A stretch of 64,000 bases of DNA, from NCBI GenBank assembly GCA_965261775.1, contig OZ253477.1, positions 1,178,001 through 1,242,000 of the forward strand. Reading direction: 5' to 3'. Every line of letters begins with the position of its first letter. The first letter of the stretch is position 1. The notes under the pieces are model-generated. The model was not told where the DNA came from. It did no database searches and worked only from the letters and a program-made list of their open reading frames with translations. The position numbers and the translations under genes were made by a program. This document shows, in pieces, positions 26,054-34,598 of this stretch. The DNA is from G965261775 sp965261775 (GTDB taxonomy: Bacteria > Pseudomonadota > Gammaproteobacteria > Eutrophobiales > Eutrophobiaceae).

Positions 26054-26566
26054 TCAATGATTATCAGAGCAGATAACGGGGGATGCCTGGTCGGCGTGGA
26101 TAACTACCCTGACGCCGGTTTCGACCGCGTCAAACAGTTCAATAATATCGACGTTACGCATACGGATACAACCACGCGAACCCGGCTTTCCCATGGGACT
26201 ATCGTCCGGTGAACCGTGGATATAAATATGGCGATCATAGCTGTCCACATTGCCCCCCTTGTTCTTTCCCGCCTCACTACCGCTCAGATGCAGAATACGC
26301 GTCAATATCCAGTCGCGCTCCGTATGTAAGGTACGCCAGGCAGGAATATAGATCTCACCAGTCGGTACCCGACCAACAAAGACGGTATTCACGGCACAAC
26401 CCGCGCCGATCTTTTCCGATACAACATGCTCTCCGCGCGGCGTGCATTCACTTCCCATCCGTTCGCCAGGGCCATTCTTCGCGGTAGAAACTGAATAGCA
26501 TCGGTCAACCCCGCCCTCATCAAACAGTTGCAAAGTCTGTGTGGCGATCGATATCTCAATATACAT
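26054..26566 (-). CDS. L,D-transpeptidase (YkuD), no signal peptide
   Basis: A 170-residue protein that is essentially one YkuD domain. The catalytic motif is complete: HIYIHGSPDD and SRGCIRM with the nucleophilic cysteine. ATG 26566 begins MYIEISIATQTLQLF directly in the first strand, and there is no leader or membrane helix, so export by the Sec route is not apparent. Other family members cross-link peptidoglycan stems in the periplasm; either this one uses another route or acts on cytoplasmic substrates. It follows the zinc peptidase by 21 bp and nagZ, a recycling enzyme, lies downstream. Confidence 0.85.
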   Translation of the reverse strand: MYIEISIATQTLQLFDEGGVDRCYSVSTAKNGPGERMGSECTPRGEHVVSEKIGAGCAVNTVFVGRVPTGEIYIPAWRTLHTERDWILTRILHLSGSEAGKNKGGNVDSYDRHIYIHGSPDDSPMGKPGSRGCIRMRNVDIIELFDAVETGVRVVIHADQASPVICSDNH

Positions 26567-26587
26567 GATACATACCAATAATGGCTG

Positions 26588-27274
26588 TCAGCGGCGTATG
26601 ATCATCAGCCAGCGGTAAAAATTAAGCAGACTCGCCAGTGAAGCGGACACATAAGTCAATGCGGCGGCTGTCAATATTCGTCTCGCCATCGGCATGGCCG
26701 ATTTCGGGAGATAACCCCCTTTCTTCAATAAGGGCAAAGCACGATTAAAACTAGCGTCAAACTCAACCGGCAAGGTGAACAAATGCAGGACGACGGGCAG
26801 ACACATAATCGTCAGACCGGCCAGTAAGGCCCCTAAACTGACGACTGGCAATTTCACCAGTACCACCATGAACGGCACCACGAGCAGAATATAGGCCGCG
26901 ATCTTTTCCGCAACAGCAGCAATTTTTGCCAGTTTGTGCCGTAACAACAAGGGTTTATAATGGGTGTGATGCTGCAAAGCATGACCAAATTCATGGGCGG
27001 CGATGACAACCGCCGTCAGAGATTTGCCATTGTAATTTTGCTCCGACAACCGAATTTTCATCGCATCAAGATCATAATGATCATTACTGTTGTCGGTATG
27101 CTCAATGGTAATATCATTCAGCCCAAAACGCTTCAGAAAATGCTGCGCCAGTTCACCGCCGGTCCCGGGCAAGGCGTCAATCGTCCGACCATATTTTTTA
27201 ATGACATGCCTGACCCAGAGCTGCGGAACAAAAACAACACAAAATATGATGATGAGAATGATTACCACCGACAT
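26588..27274 (-). CDS. Membrane zinc metallopeptidase (YugP-like)
   Basis: A 228-residue protein with an N-terminal membrane helix (about residues 3-20), the zinc-binding HEFGH motif at residues 94-98 and two or three further hydrophobic segments (about 123-165, 205-220). EFDASFNRAL in the C-terminal part supplies the conserved third-ligand region of this family. The substrate is unknown. It is the upstream partner of the leaderless L,D-transpeptidase in a two-gene unit. Confidence 0.88.
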   Translation of the reverse strand: MSVVIILIIIFCVVFVPQLWVRHVIKKYGRTIDALPGTGGELAQHFLKRFGLNDITIEHTDNSNDHYDLDAMKIRLSEQNYNGKSLTAVVIAAHEFGHALQHHTHYKPLLLRHKLAKIAAVAEKIAAYILLVVPFMVVLVKLPVVSLGALLAGLTIMCLPVVLHLFTLPVEFDASFNRALPLLKKGGYLPKSAMPMARRILTAAALTYVSASLASLLNFYRWLMIIRR

Positions 27275-27330
27275 GCTTCGTGCATGATATCATATTTTTT
27301 AATGGTTCAAGAACACCCGGCATCTTGACA

Positions 27331-27501
27331 CTAAACACTGCTATAAAGTGTTTCAAGTTTTACGGGCCTTGGTATCATATGGTCATGCCGACGCTCATCA
27401 CCGGCGGGGTTTTCCACCATCATAACGGTGGAGGGTCTCATCCCATCAAGTATCTTGCTGGCATCAATCAATCCGACCTTCTGTGCTCCCCTGTTTTCCA
27501 C
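27331..27501 (-). CDS. Possible 56-residue protein, unknown
   Basis: GTG 27501 is preceded by AAAGGA at a proper 6-base spacing, and the frame runs to TAG 27331. The product (MENRGAQKVGLIDASKILDG at its start, then METN-like VMMVENPAGDERR and a PRPVKLETLYSSV end) has protein-like composition, but no family is recognised. It could be the C-terminal part of a lost larger gene. Confidence 0.35.
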   Translation of the reverse strand: MENRGAQKVGLIDASKILDGMRPSTVMMVENPAGDERRHDHMIPRPVKLETLYSSV

Positions 27502-27697
27502 AAATATCCTTTACTTTGCGCTTTGTCATCTGTCCTGCCCTGTATTAATGCCACATATAGCTATGGTTACAGGCATATCGCTATCTCTCGTCAAATCTCA
27601 TTCCTATCCTGGTCAGGATTGCCTCTTATCCTGTCAAGTTATCTATATATCCCATATCCCCAAAAATTATTATGAAATAAACTGTTTACGTTATATT

Positions 27698-27772
27698 ATG
27701 AAGGCTGTTTTATTTTTACTCATTAGCGCATATGGTTACGCATTGGTGAGTTGGATTTATGTAATTTTGTAA
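27698..27772 (+). CDS. Possible 24-residue membrane peptide
   Basis: ATG 27698 to TAA 27772 encodes a single hydrophobic helix starting MKAVLFLLISAYGYALVSW. There is no Shine-Dalgarno sequence. It lies 43 bp before the 108-residue gene on the same strand. Confidence 0.2.
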   Translation: MKAVLFLLISAYGYALVSWIYVIL

Positions 27773-27815
27773 TTCGCTAACAGTTAAGAACCTGATTTTT
27801 TTGGAGTGAAGTTTC

Positions 27816-28142
27816 ATGTATGACGAAGACCCTGACGATCAAGTAAAAACAATGTGGTCAGAGAGCCTGTTTGATAGTCTTTATCTCGCTTTAAGAAGGA
27901 AGAAAGAGGACAACATTATCAAAGGCATTATTCAAGATTTAAAATTGAAAGACTACAGTGACCGATATATTATAAACAGGGTAAAACAGGAAATTGGGTC
28001 AATTGCCGCGACACGAATAGAAATTTTATTAACCGGTAAACCTCCTGCCCCTGTTAATAAGGGCAATAAACCCAAGAGAAATAAGAAACCCAAGAAAGGA
28101 CTTCTTGAAAAAATAAGACAATTTTTCTTTGGCAAAAAGTAA
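27816..28142 (+). CDS. Hypothetical 108-residue protein with acidic start and basic tail
   Basis: ATG 27816 is preceded by TTGGAGTGAAG. The first ten residues are acidic (MYDEDPDDQV), the middle is a helical segment (about 12-75, FDSLYLALRRKKEDNIIKGI), and the last 30 residues are strongly basic with proline (KGNKPKRNKKPKKGL) ending in LLEKIRQFFFGKK, an amphipathic helix that could touch membrane or nucleic acid. No domain is recognised. It is convergent with the FHA gene, the stops being 2 bp apart, which hints at a functional pairing but does not prove one. Confidence 0.65.
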   Translation: MYDEDPDDQVKTMWSESLFDSLYLALRRKKEDNIIKGIIQDLKLKDYSDRYIINRVKQEIGSIAATRIEILLTGKPPAPVNKGNKPKRNKKPKKGLLEKIRQFFFGKK

Positions 28143-28144
28143 CT

Positions 28145-29035
28145 TCAGGTCAAGCTGTCGAAGTACTTGGCCGGTACTGACGTGCCATGTGAAGATAAAT
28201 CCGTCAAATAAAGTGTATTGGTATCGTCCAGTTCAATAATGAGGTGAACCCTCGAAACATCTCTAATATTCGGATCAATCACGATGTCGCTATTGCTGTT
28301 CCTCCCGACCATATTTTTGCCTTGTTTGAGGGTATGAGCCTGTCCGGAAGGATCAATAAATTGCATTCCGGATTCCGACCAAAGCAATTTGCATTTACAC
28401 TTTGACAAAAAAATGACGGCCTCTTCGTTGAGTTTTAAGGTAATAATGACGTTTTCGCCCTTTGGCATCCGTTCCATTTCCACATCATCATGTTTTTCCC
28501 TTTCGGCAGAATCACGGATGAGGTTTTCCGTGGTTAAAGTACCTTTGAGTTCACCATCTTCCCTTTCGTCAAGGCTGTTAGACGCCCTCATATATTTTTT
28601 CTTCTCCATATAGAGATGCTTGATAATTTCCTGGCGGGAAGAAAGATACTGCATGTACTTCACCAGTGCCACGCGTCTGAACTCATTCAACTCTTCATCC
28701 CCATCATGCAAAGCGTTGATAATCATTCGCCAGTTATGATCCTGTGAAAATATTTGCAGATCTATTTCGCGTAATGCCTGGTTGATGCTGCTAGTATCTT
28801 CTGTTGCGTCAGCAAGAATTTTCACAAAACGCTTTTCTATTTTTTTGATGGTTTTGTTTTCTTTTTTTAACTCGTCCAGAGATAATTTCACCATGGCGTT
28901 GATTTTTTTTGACGGAACAGAAGTTCGTCCAGAAAGGCTGAATTCATAATCAGCGAGGGAATTAAATTTAAGCGTTTGTTTGCCGATCTCTATCTCTACC
29001 GGCTTGGCAAAAATTTTATCTAGCATCATTATCAT
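28145..29035 (-). CDS. Cytoplasmic FHA-domain protein
   Basis: A 296-residue soluble protein. Residues 1-40 form a short beta-rich start (FAKPVEIEIGKQTLKFNSL); residues 45-190 are helical and highly charged. The C-terminal FHA domain (about 215-296) keeps the phosphothreonine-binding residues: GRN at 244-246, SRVH at 261-264 and SSHGTSV at 281-287 (usual form S-x-NGT). It should bind a pThr-containing partner, implying a Ser/Thr kinase elsewhere in the genome; none is in this window. ATG 29026 is an alternative start. The other FHA protein here is the VWA-FHA protein at 50.6 kb, a possible member of the same network. Confidence 0.85.
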   Translation of the reverse strand: MIMMLDKIFAKPVEIEIGKQTLKFNSLADYEFSLSGRTSVPSKKINAMVKLSLDELKKENKTIKKIEKRFVKILADATEDTSSINQALREIDLQIFSQDHNWRMIINALHDGDEELNEFRRVALVKYMQYLSSRQEIIKHLYMEKKKYMRASNSLDEREDGELKGTLTTENLIRDSAEREKHDDVEMERMPKGENVIITLKLNEEAVIFLSKCKCKLLWSESGMQFIDPSGQAHTLKQGKNMVGRNSNSDIVIDPNIRDVSRVHLIIELDDTNTLYLTDLSSHGTSVPAKYFDSLT

Positions 29036-30090
29036 TTTTTTTCAGGTAAATTCTGATTATAACCATCAGTAATATGAGAAAAACAATCCCATGTCAAATT
29101 AATGCCAAAAAAGAAAATAAAATCACCTTCTTCGCGCTTTATCAAGGCTGATATCAAGTAAATTACTCAGAAATCTGCCTTTTCGCCCTGCTGTCGGTAA
29201 ACAGACAGCATAACTATATTTTTGATAAAAATACGCCATATATCGTTTCCGCTCAACACATATCTGCTCAACACATATAAGTCCAGAAATGAAAGCAGAT
29301 ATTTACCATCATTAATAACGTAATAACAATGCCCATGCCAGCATCAGCATTATTTAATGTAGAATACATTCATTTTTCGTATAATCCCGCCCCAATTTTT
29401 TACTGATTAATGCGTATTCTATCGCACATCCTCACACGAGGTGGCTTTGTCCCGATGTTATAGTTTTGTTGCATTAAAAACAAGACTGACACAAGTGCTT
29501 TTGCTTGGCAGGCGTTTAATTTCCCCGTTTTCCCGGGGGGGTTGTACCATTTTTTGATGGTAATCGCGGGTGTGGAATAGGTGCTTACGCTACCCGGATA
29601 GGGATCCATCTCGAGTACTTTCAGCGTTCCAACGCAATCTTCCACGCCTTTTTTGAAAAAATCCACGGTAATTCAGACATCTAACAAACAGAAAGCACGA
29701 TTTTTTGGGTTTGGGGAAAACTCATCGGTTGCGAAAACATTCCAAATATCGGCATAGGGCAGATAACTGTATATTATCCGGTAAAGTAAATTGATTGACG
29801 GAAATTCACGTAATTTCAAATGGCACCAAATCTTTAGCATAATCCATCAGAAGGAGATGGCTCCTCAATTCACGTTTGAATATCCCGCTGTTTTCCGACC
29901 ACTTCAAGATACCCCGTATGGAATGGGTGTGATGATTTAAGGAGGACAACCCGGCATCAGCTACAAAAGGCACAGCAGAGGATGTGTTTTGGTGACCTTT
30001 AGCGAAGAATAGGCATACTGGTCCGTTTATAATAGGGTACGCTAACTGAAATAAAAGGTGGGTGTGTATTGCACCGGCTGGGCAGACATT
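29036..30090. other. Gene-poor region, about 1.05 kb
   Basis: AT-rich DNA between the divergently oriented FHA and birA genes. The only protein-like frame is the 88-codon minus-strand frame at 29400-29666. A second minus frame (29806-30060) has some protein character but overlaps the birA leader and is not called. No tRNA, terminator or insertion sequence ends were seen. Confidence 0.5.
29400..29666 (-). CDS. Possible 88-residue protein, unknown
   Basis: GTG 29666 to TAA 29400. The codon pattern is plausible and the product has two cysteines and many Pro, Tyr and Lys residues (VLEMDPYPGSVSTYSTPA, KKWYNPPGKTGKLNACQAKA, IGTKPPRVRMCDRIRINQ). No ribosome-binding site or signal peptide is seen, and no family is recognised. 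It could be a fragment of a larger gene. Confidence 0.3.
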   Translation of the reverse strand: MDFFKKGVEDCVGTLKVLEMDPYPGSVSTYSTPAITIKKWYNPPGKTGKLNACQAKALVSVLFLMQQNYNIGTKPPRVRMCDRIRINQ

Positions 30091-31065
30091 ATGAAAGACA
30101 GACTTGTATCCCTGTTGTCTATTCTGGCAGACGGGCGTTTGCATTCTGGCGAGGCGCTTGCAAAACGGCTTGGTATGACCGACTCCGCGGTATGGCGATT
30201 GGCAAAACAGCTTGGATCGTTGGGCGTGCTGGTGGAAACTGGTGGCAGGGTTTATCGCCTGAAGGAACCGCTTGAATTATTATCCGAAGCAAAAATAGCG
30301 GATAACCTGTCGCCGAAGGCCCGCCAATATCGTCAGGCGCTGAAGATATTATTCTATACTGCGTCAACCAATTCTTATCTGCTCACATCCCCGACCGATC
30401 AAATACAACAGGGCTACGTTGTATTGGCGGAATATCAGTCACAGGGAAGAGGGCGGCGCGGCAATCCCTGGTTATCGCCTCTGGCAAGCGGTCTGACCTT
30501 TTCTGTTTTCTGGCGGTTTAATCCCGAAGCAGGCGCGTTGAGTGGATTGTCGCTTTACATCGGTCTGGCGATTGCGCGTGCACTGAAATCTCTGGGCATC
30601 GAACAAATCGGTTTAAAATGGCCAAACGATATCCTGATCGAAAATGCAAAAGTGGGCGGCGTGCTTGTTGAGGCCCGCCAAGCGGCGGACGCTGTTGATA
30701 TGGTTATCGGCGTTGGTATTAATTATCGTCTTACGGAAGAAATTGCCACTGATGTCGGGTCGGCAGTGACGGATATTTGTCACCATACAAAACGGTCATT
30801 ATCTAGAAATCAGGTGGCGGGTGTCGTGCTTTCGCATTTGTTTGAAGTGTTGGAAAAGGTAAATACGGGCGCTACTGCCGGTTTGATGGATGCATGGCGG
30901 CAATATGACCGCTATCAGGGAAAACCGGCTATATTGTCATCAGGGAGGAGCATTGTTTCGGGTATCGTGGAAGGTGTCAGCGACCGGGGTGAATTATTAA
31001 TCTCCTCTGGTGGTAATGTAAAATCGTACCCTTCGGGAGAGTTCAGTTTGAGATTACAACGGTGA
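30091..31065 (+). CDS. birA: Biotin-[acetyl-CoA-carboxylase] ligase / biotin repressor
   Basis: A 324-residue protein from ATG 30091 (an earlier in-frame GTG-type start is less likely because the family begins MKDRLVSLLSILADG). The N-terminal winged helix (about 1-60, LAKRLGMTDSAVWRLAKQL) can bind the biotin operator. The central ligase domain has YVVLAEYQSQGRGRRGNPW and KWPNDILIENAKVGGVLVE, and a small C-terminal SH3-like domain follows. It biotinylates the acetyl-CoA carboxylase carrier. The stop overlaps the coaX start (GTGA). Confidence 0.95.
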   Translation: MKDRLVSLLSILADGRLHSGEALAKRLGMTDSAVWRLAKQLGSLGVLVETGGRVYRLKEPLELLSEAKIADNLSPKARQYRQALKILFYTASTNSYLLTSPTDQIQQGYVVLAEYQSQGRGRRGNPWLSPLASGLTFSVFWRFNPEAGALSGLSLYIGLAIARALKSLGIEQIGLKWPNDILIENAKVGGVLVEARQAADAVDMVIGVGINYRLTEEIATDVGSAVTDICHHTKRSLSRNQVAGVVLSHLFEVLEKVNTGATAGLMDAWRQYDRYQGKPAILSSGRSIVSGIVEGVSDRGELLISSGGNVKSYPSGEFSLRLQR

Positions 31066-31799
31066 AATTGTTATTTGATATTGGCAATACCTCAATTGAC
31101 TGGGCCACGGAAAAAAACGGTGAATTTATCAGGCAGGGGAAACTGAACCATGGCGCAGCCCGGTTTCGTGAACAGTTCATACAAGAACTGGATCAGGAAA
31201 TAACACGGAAACCCGACCATATCCTTGTCTCCAATGTGGGACAGAACAATATCATGGCGTTCATCCGGCGCTGGAGCGACCGCTGGCAGCTTGAACCCTG
31301 GCAACCGCAGGTGTTGCCCGGATTTAATAAATTGAAGAATGCCTATGCTGATACCAGTCAGATGGGTATTGACCGTTGGCTGGCAATGGTGGCCGCCTGG
31401 GAGAAATACCAGACGGCACTGTGCGTGGTTGATTGCGGTAGCGCCCTGACGATCGATGTGATCGATGAGTCAGGCACTCATCTGGGCGGCTGGATCATAC
31501 CGGGGATCGTCATGATGCAACAGGTACTTATTCAAAATACCAGCAAAATCAATATTGCCTTCCCCGGTGGTGCCTCGGTCGCACCGGGCGACGATACGCA
31601 ACATGCTGTCAGTCATGGTGCCTGTCTTGCCACTGTTGCTGTAATTGAACATGCGATGAACATTCCCGGTTTAAAACCAAAATGTATCCTGAGTGGGGGC
31701 GCCGCCGATTTGATCAAGCCTTTGCTAAGGCTTCCGTTCATACATGATCCGAATATTGTATTACAGGGTTTGTCCCTGGTGTACAAAGCACTTCAATGA
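31062..31799 (+). CDS. coaX: Type III pantothenate kinase
   Basis: A 245-residue enzyme of the ASKHA fold making phosphopantothenate for coenzyme A. LLFDIGNTSIDWA at the N-terminus is the phosphate loop, MGIDRWLAMVAAW the central signature, and VVDCGSALTIDVID plus GGWIIPGI complete the active site. Start is GTG 31062, overlapping the end of birA. The birA-coaX pairing is common in gammaproteobacteria. Confidence 0.96.
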   Translation: MKLLFDIGNTSIDWATEKNGEFIRQGKLNHGAARFREQFIQELDQEITRKPDHILVSNVGQNNIMAFIRRWSDRWQLEPWQPQVLPGFNKLKNAYADTSQMGIDRWLAMVAAWEKYQTALCVVDCGSALTIDVIDESGTHLGGWIIPGIVMMQQVLIQNTSKINIAFPGGASVAPGDDTQHAVSHGACLATVAVIEHAMNIPGLKPKCILSGGAADLIKPLLRLPFIHDPNIVLQGLSLVYKALQ

Positions 31800-32240
31800 A
31801 GCGGATTTGTATGTTGCCATGCGCTAATCTGCTTTACCCGGGATTTGAAATAAATCGTAAGGTGCTGTCTAACCGCACCAGTCGTATACCGCGATGATCA
31901 GACTGCCTGCAAACACACCGAAACGACAACTGTCAAGTAACATGGCGGCAACTTCCTGATAAAGGTATCCAGATAAAATGAGCCGAAGATGTTGCTTTCA
32001 ATGGATTAAATTCTGAGTCGACATCAGCTGCGGCGGTTGACGCGATTAACCCGGCTTACTGCGTCAGGAGTTTTGAATTCAGATTAAATTTTTTCGCAAA
32101 GCGAAACGAGGCAAACCGCCATGGCAATACTGTCGACGTCGCCCTACAGCGGAGCAATCCCTAAAATGTCGCGTCCAGGATTAGATTGACTCAGGATATT
32201 TCATTATGCTAGAAATAACCCTTATAATTTATGTTTATAG
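31800..32240. other. Intergenic region, 441 bp
   Basis: No gene is supported. One plus-strand stretch (about 32000-32165) stays open for some 60 codons with protein-like composition (EDVAFNGLNSESTSAAAVDA) but lacks a start, so it may be decayed coding DNA. A likely tRNA promoter lies at its right end. Confidence 0.45.
32200..32228 (+). promoter_or_regulatory. Possible promoter for tRNA-Thr
   Basis: A perfect TATAAT at 32223-32228 lies 12 bp before the tRNA; the -35 position holds only TTCATT. Transcription would begin a few bases before the mature 5' end. Confidence 0.4.
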
Positions 32241-32311
32241 GCCCCGATAGTTAAACGGTATAACGGACGATTTGTAATCGTCCATTGGGGGTTCAATTCC
32301 CTCTCGGGGCT
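32241..32311 (+). tRNA. tRNA-Thr (anticodon TGT)
   Basis: Acceptor stem GCCCCGA/TCGGGGC is fully paired, the anticodon stem GACGA/TCGTC encloses loop TTTGTAA (anticodon TGT), and the T arm has GGTTCAATTCC. The 3' CCA is not encoded, unlike the tRNA-Arg gene in this window. Confidence 0.95.
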
Positions 32312-32369
32312 TCATCCAGCATTTGCATAAGGTACTTTTTAGATATTAAAAACCCAACGGTTATTATTC

Positions 32370-33362
32370 ATGGCTTTTTATAAAAAAACCATATTATTCA
32401 GCTTGGTCGCCCTGATTTTCACGTCATCTTTTGCTGTGGAGTTGTCTTATGAGGACATTCAATCATTGATTAAGCAGGAGCAGTTCAATAAAGCGCTAAA
32501 ACTGGTGGAAAAGCAATTATCACTTCATCAGGCCGATATTAAATTACGGTTTATAAAAGGGCTCATCCTGACACGATTGAATCGCTATGAAGATGCCGAG
32601 AAAGTTTTTATACAATTGACCGAACAGAAACCGGAATTGCCGGAACCCTATAATAATCTTGCTGTTGTTTATGCTGCTCAGGGAAAGTATAAGGAAGCCA
32701 TACAGGCTTTAAAAAATGCTATTAATACTCATCCCAGCTATGCAACGGCGCATGAAAACCTTGGTGATATCTACACCAGGATGGCTAGTCGTGCTTATAA
32801 TCAAGCGTTTGATCTGGACAATAACAATACTGTAAAGAAAAAGTTATCCTTGATGAATGAACTTGTTTTTAAACCGATTGAATTGCAGCAAAAGACCGTC
32901 GCGGACAAAGCCCCCGGATCAAAGTCGACGCCAGTCTCCAGAAAAGCGTTAACCAAAGCCGGAAAAGAAACGCCATCAATGGTCAGACCGATTAACGGCG
33001 AGGGGAAAGGTGCAGATTTTCCAGGTAACGAGTCGGCAGTGGAAAAAGCATTGAACCGATGGGCTAAAGCCTGGGGCGAACAGGATGTGGGGAGATATAT
33101 AGCAAGCTATAGCCCCGAGTTCGTACAAAATGAACCAAACAGGGCTGAATGGGAAGCACAACGGCGCCAGCGCCTGTTAACGCCCGGGTATATAAATGTC
33201 ATTTTGTCCGATGTGAAAATCAATATGTACAATAGCAGACTAGCAGAAATCACATTTACTCAAAGCTATCAATCAGATACCTATAGTGATAAAGTCAGAA
33301 AAATAGTCTCTATGCATAACATGGAAGGTGATTGGTTGATTATTAAAGAAAAAACCCAGTAA
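32370..33362 (+). CDS. Secreted TPR protein with Cds6/SnoaL-like C-terminal domain
   Basis: A 330-residue protein with a signal peptide (FYKKTILFSLVALIFTSSFA), then three or four tetratricopeptide repeats (about 25-140; PELPEPYNNLAVVYAAQG, YKEAIQALKNAI, SYATAHENLGDIYTRMA), a low-complexity linker rich in Lys, Ser and Pro (about 172-225) and a C-terminal NTF2/SnoaL-like domain (ALNRWAKAWGEQDVGRYIASY, WLIIKEKTQ). The same C-terminal domain closes the L,D-transpeptidase gene 18 bp downstream, so the two proteins probably work together on the cell wall in the periplasm. Confidence 0.85.
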   Translation: MAFYKKTILFSLVALIFTSSFAVELSYEDIQSLIKQEQFNKALKLVEKQLSLHQADIKLRFIKGLILTRLNRYEDAEKVFIQLTEQKPELPEPYNNLAVVYAAQGKYKEAIQALKNAINTHPSYATAHENLGDIYTRMASRAYNQAFDLDNNNTVKKKLSLMNELVFKPIELQQKTVADKAPGSKSTPVSRKALTKAGKETPSMVRPINGEGKGADFPGNESAVEKALNRWAKAWGEQDVGRYIASYSPEFVQNEPNRAEWEAQRRQRLLTPGYINVILSDVKINMYNSRLAEITFTQSYQSDTYSDKVRKIVSMHNMEGDWLIIKEKTQ

Positions 33363-33380
33363 TTTCAAGCTGAACGTCCA

Positions 33381-34598
33381 GTGAAAATTTTCGTCACGAA
33401 GTATTTATTATTATTTTGTTTAAGCGGTACAGGTTTGACTGCATTTGCTGCCGAGTCGTTGTCAAACGTGATTTCTGAACAGGATTTATTCATTCGTTCC
33501 GAGGATTTATTGATTAGTGCATTAAGAAAAATCAGTAATAATGATATTGAAAATGCACTACAGGATTTACGCCATTTGATAAGGTTGAAACCTGATTTTA
33601 AAGCGGCACAGGTGATATATGCCGATATGATGTTGTCACAGGCGCAAGGGCTTACCGATTTTGGAAATATCCCCGATGTATCGTTTAAACGTATCACTGC
33701 TCTACGTGATGAAGTACAGGCTCGTTGGTCATACCGCAAATCGCCAATCAATAAAGACAGTGTTCCGTCATCATTGATACAACTTGCTGATAGGCAAGAG
33801 TATGTGGTTATAGTTGATTCTTTGCGTTCACGTCTGTTTTTATTCAAAAATCAGCACGGGGTTCCAACTCTGGTGGATGACTTTTATGTCACTATTGGAA
33901 AGAATGGTATGGGTAAATTGGTAGAGGGTGATCGGAAAACACCCGTTGGGGTTTACTCTATTACGGGTTTTATGAAACCTGAAGCGTTACCTGACTTATA
34001 TGGGGATGGTGCTTTTACGACCAATTATCCCAATGACTGGGATCAAAAGCGCGGTCGCACGGGCTATGGAATCTGGTTACACGGCACACCCAGCAAGATA
34101 TATAGTCGTCCACCACGAGACAGTGATGGTTGTGTGATTGTCAGTAACGATGACCTCAATACTTTAATATCCCTAATAGACAAGGAAGATCCTACTCCCA
34201 TTATAATCTCTGAAAAGATTCAGTGGATTACAAAACAAGAGTGGAAGCAACGTCGTGCAAATTATGAGGCATTTGTTGAAAAATGGAGAAAAGACTGGGA
34301 AAGCAAAAATGTGGACCTATACCTCAGTCACTATTCAAAAGAATATTCAGGTCTGGGGAAAGATTATAAATCCTGGGTTGAATATAAACGTCAAGTTAAT
34401 TCATCGAAAAAATTTATCAGAGTCAACCTGAGTAACACCAGTATATTTATGTATCCTGGAGAACAGCAGTTAATGGTTGTCACCTTCATTCAGGATTACA
34501 GTAGCAACGATTTCAAAAGAAAATTTACCAAGAGACAGTATTGGCGCATGGAGAATGACGGTCAATGGCGTATCATTTACGAAAGGGTCGCATCTTAA
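33381..34598 (+). CDS. Periplasmic L,D-transpeptidase with Cds6-like C-terminal domain
   Basis: A 405-residue exported protein starting at GTG 33381. It has a signal peptide (about 1-23), a short TPR-like helical part (35-90), a YkuD catalytic domain (about 140-280) with His234-Gly235 (WLHGTP) and the nucleophile Cys251 in DSDGC, and a SnoaL/NTF2-like Cds6-type C-terminal domain (about 295-405; KWRKDWESKNVDLYLSHYS). Family members attach proteins or stem peptides to meso-diaminopimelate. The gene is downstream of the TPR protein with the same tail domain and convergent with the M14 peptidase gene. Confidence 0.9.
   Translation: MKIFVTKYLLLFCLSGTGLTAFAAESLSNVISEQDLFIRSEDLLISALRKISNNDIENALQDLRHLIRLKPDFKAAQVIYADMMLSQAQGLTDFGNIPDVSFKRITALRDEVQARWSYRKSPINKDSVPSSLIQLADRQEYVVIVDSLRSRLFLFKNQHGVPTLVDDFYVTIGKNGMGKLVEGDRKTPVGVYSITGFMKPEALPDLYGDGAFTTNYPNDWDQKRGRTGYGIWLHGTPSKIYSRPPRDSDGCVIVSNDDLNTLISLIDKEDPTPIIISEKIQWITKQEWKQRRANYEAFVEKWRKDWESKNVDLYLSHYSKEYSGLGKDYKSWVEYKRQVNSSKKFIRVNLSNTSIFMYPGEQQLMVVTFIQDYSSNDFKRKFTKRQYWRMENDGQWRIIYERVAS

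Larger units (their letters stand above)
27275..27815. other. Intergenic region, 541 bp
   Basis: No clear gene. It holds a 56-codon minus-strand frame with a good ribosome-binding site (27331-27501), a 24-codon plus-strand membrane peptide frame (27698-27772) and AT-rich sequence before the gene at 27816. The composition is more AT-rich than the genes to its left. Confidence 0.5.

Noticed and set aside
29806..30144. Minus-strand 112-codon frame
   Set aside because: It overlaps the start of birA, has no ribosome-binding site or recognised domain, and its composition is unremarkable.
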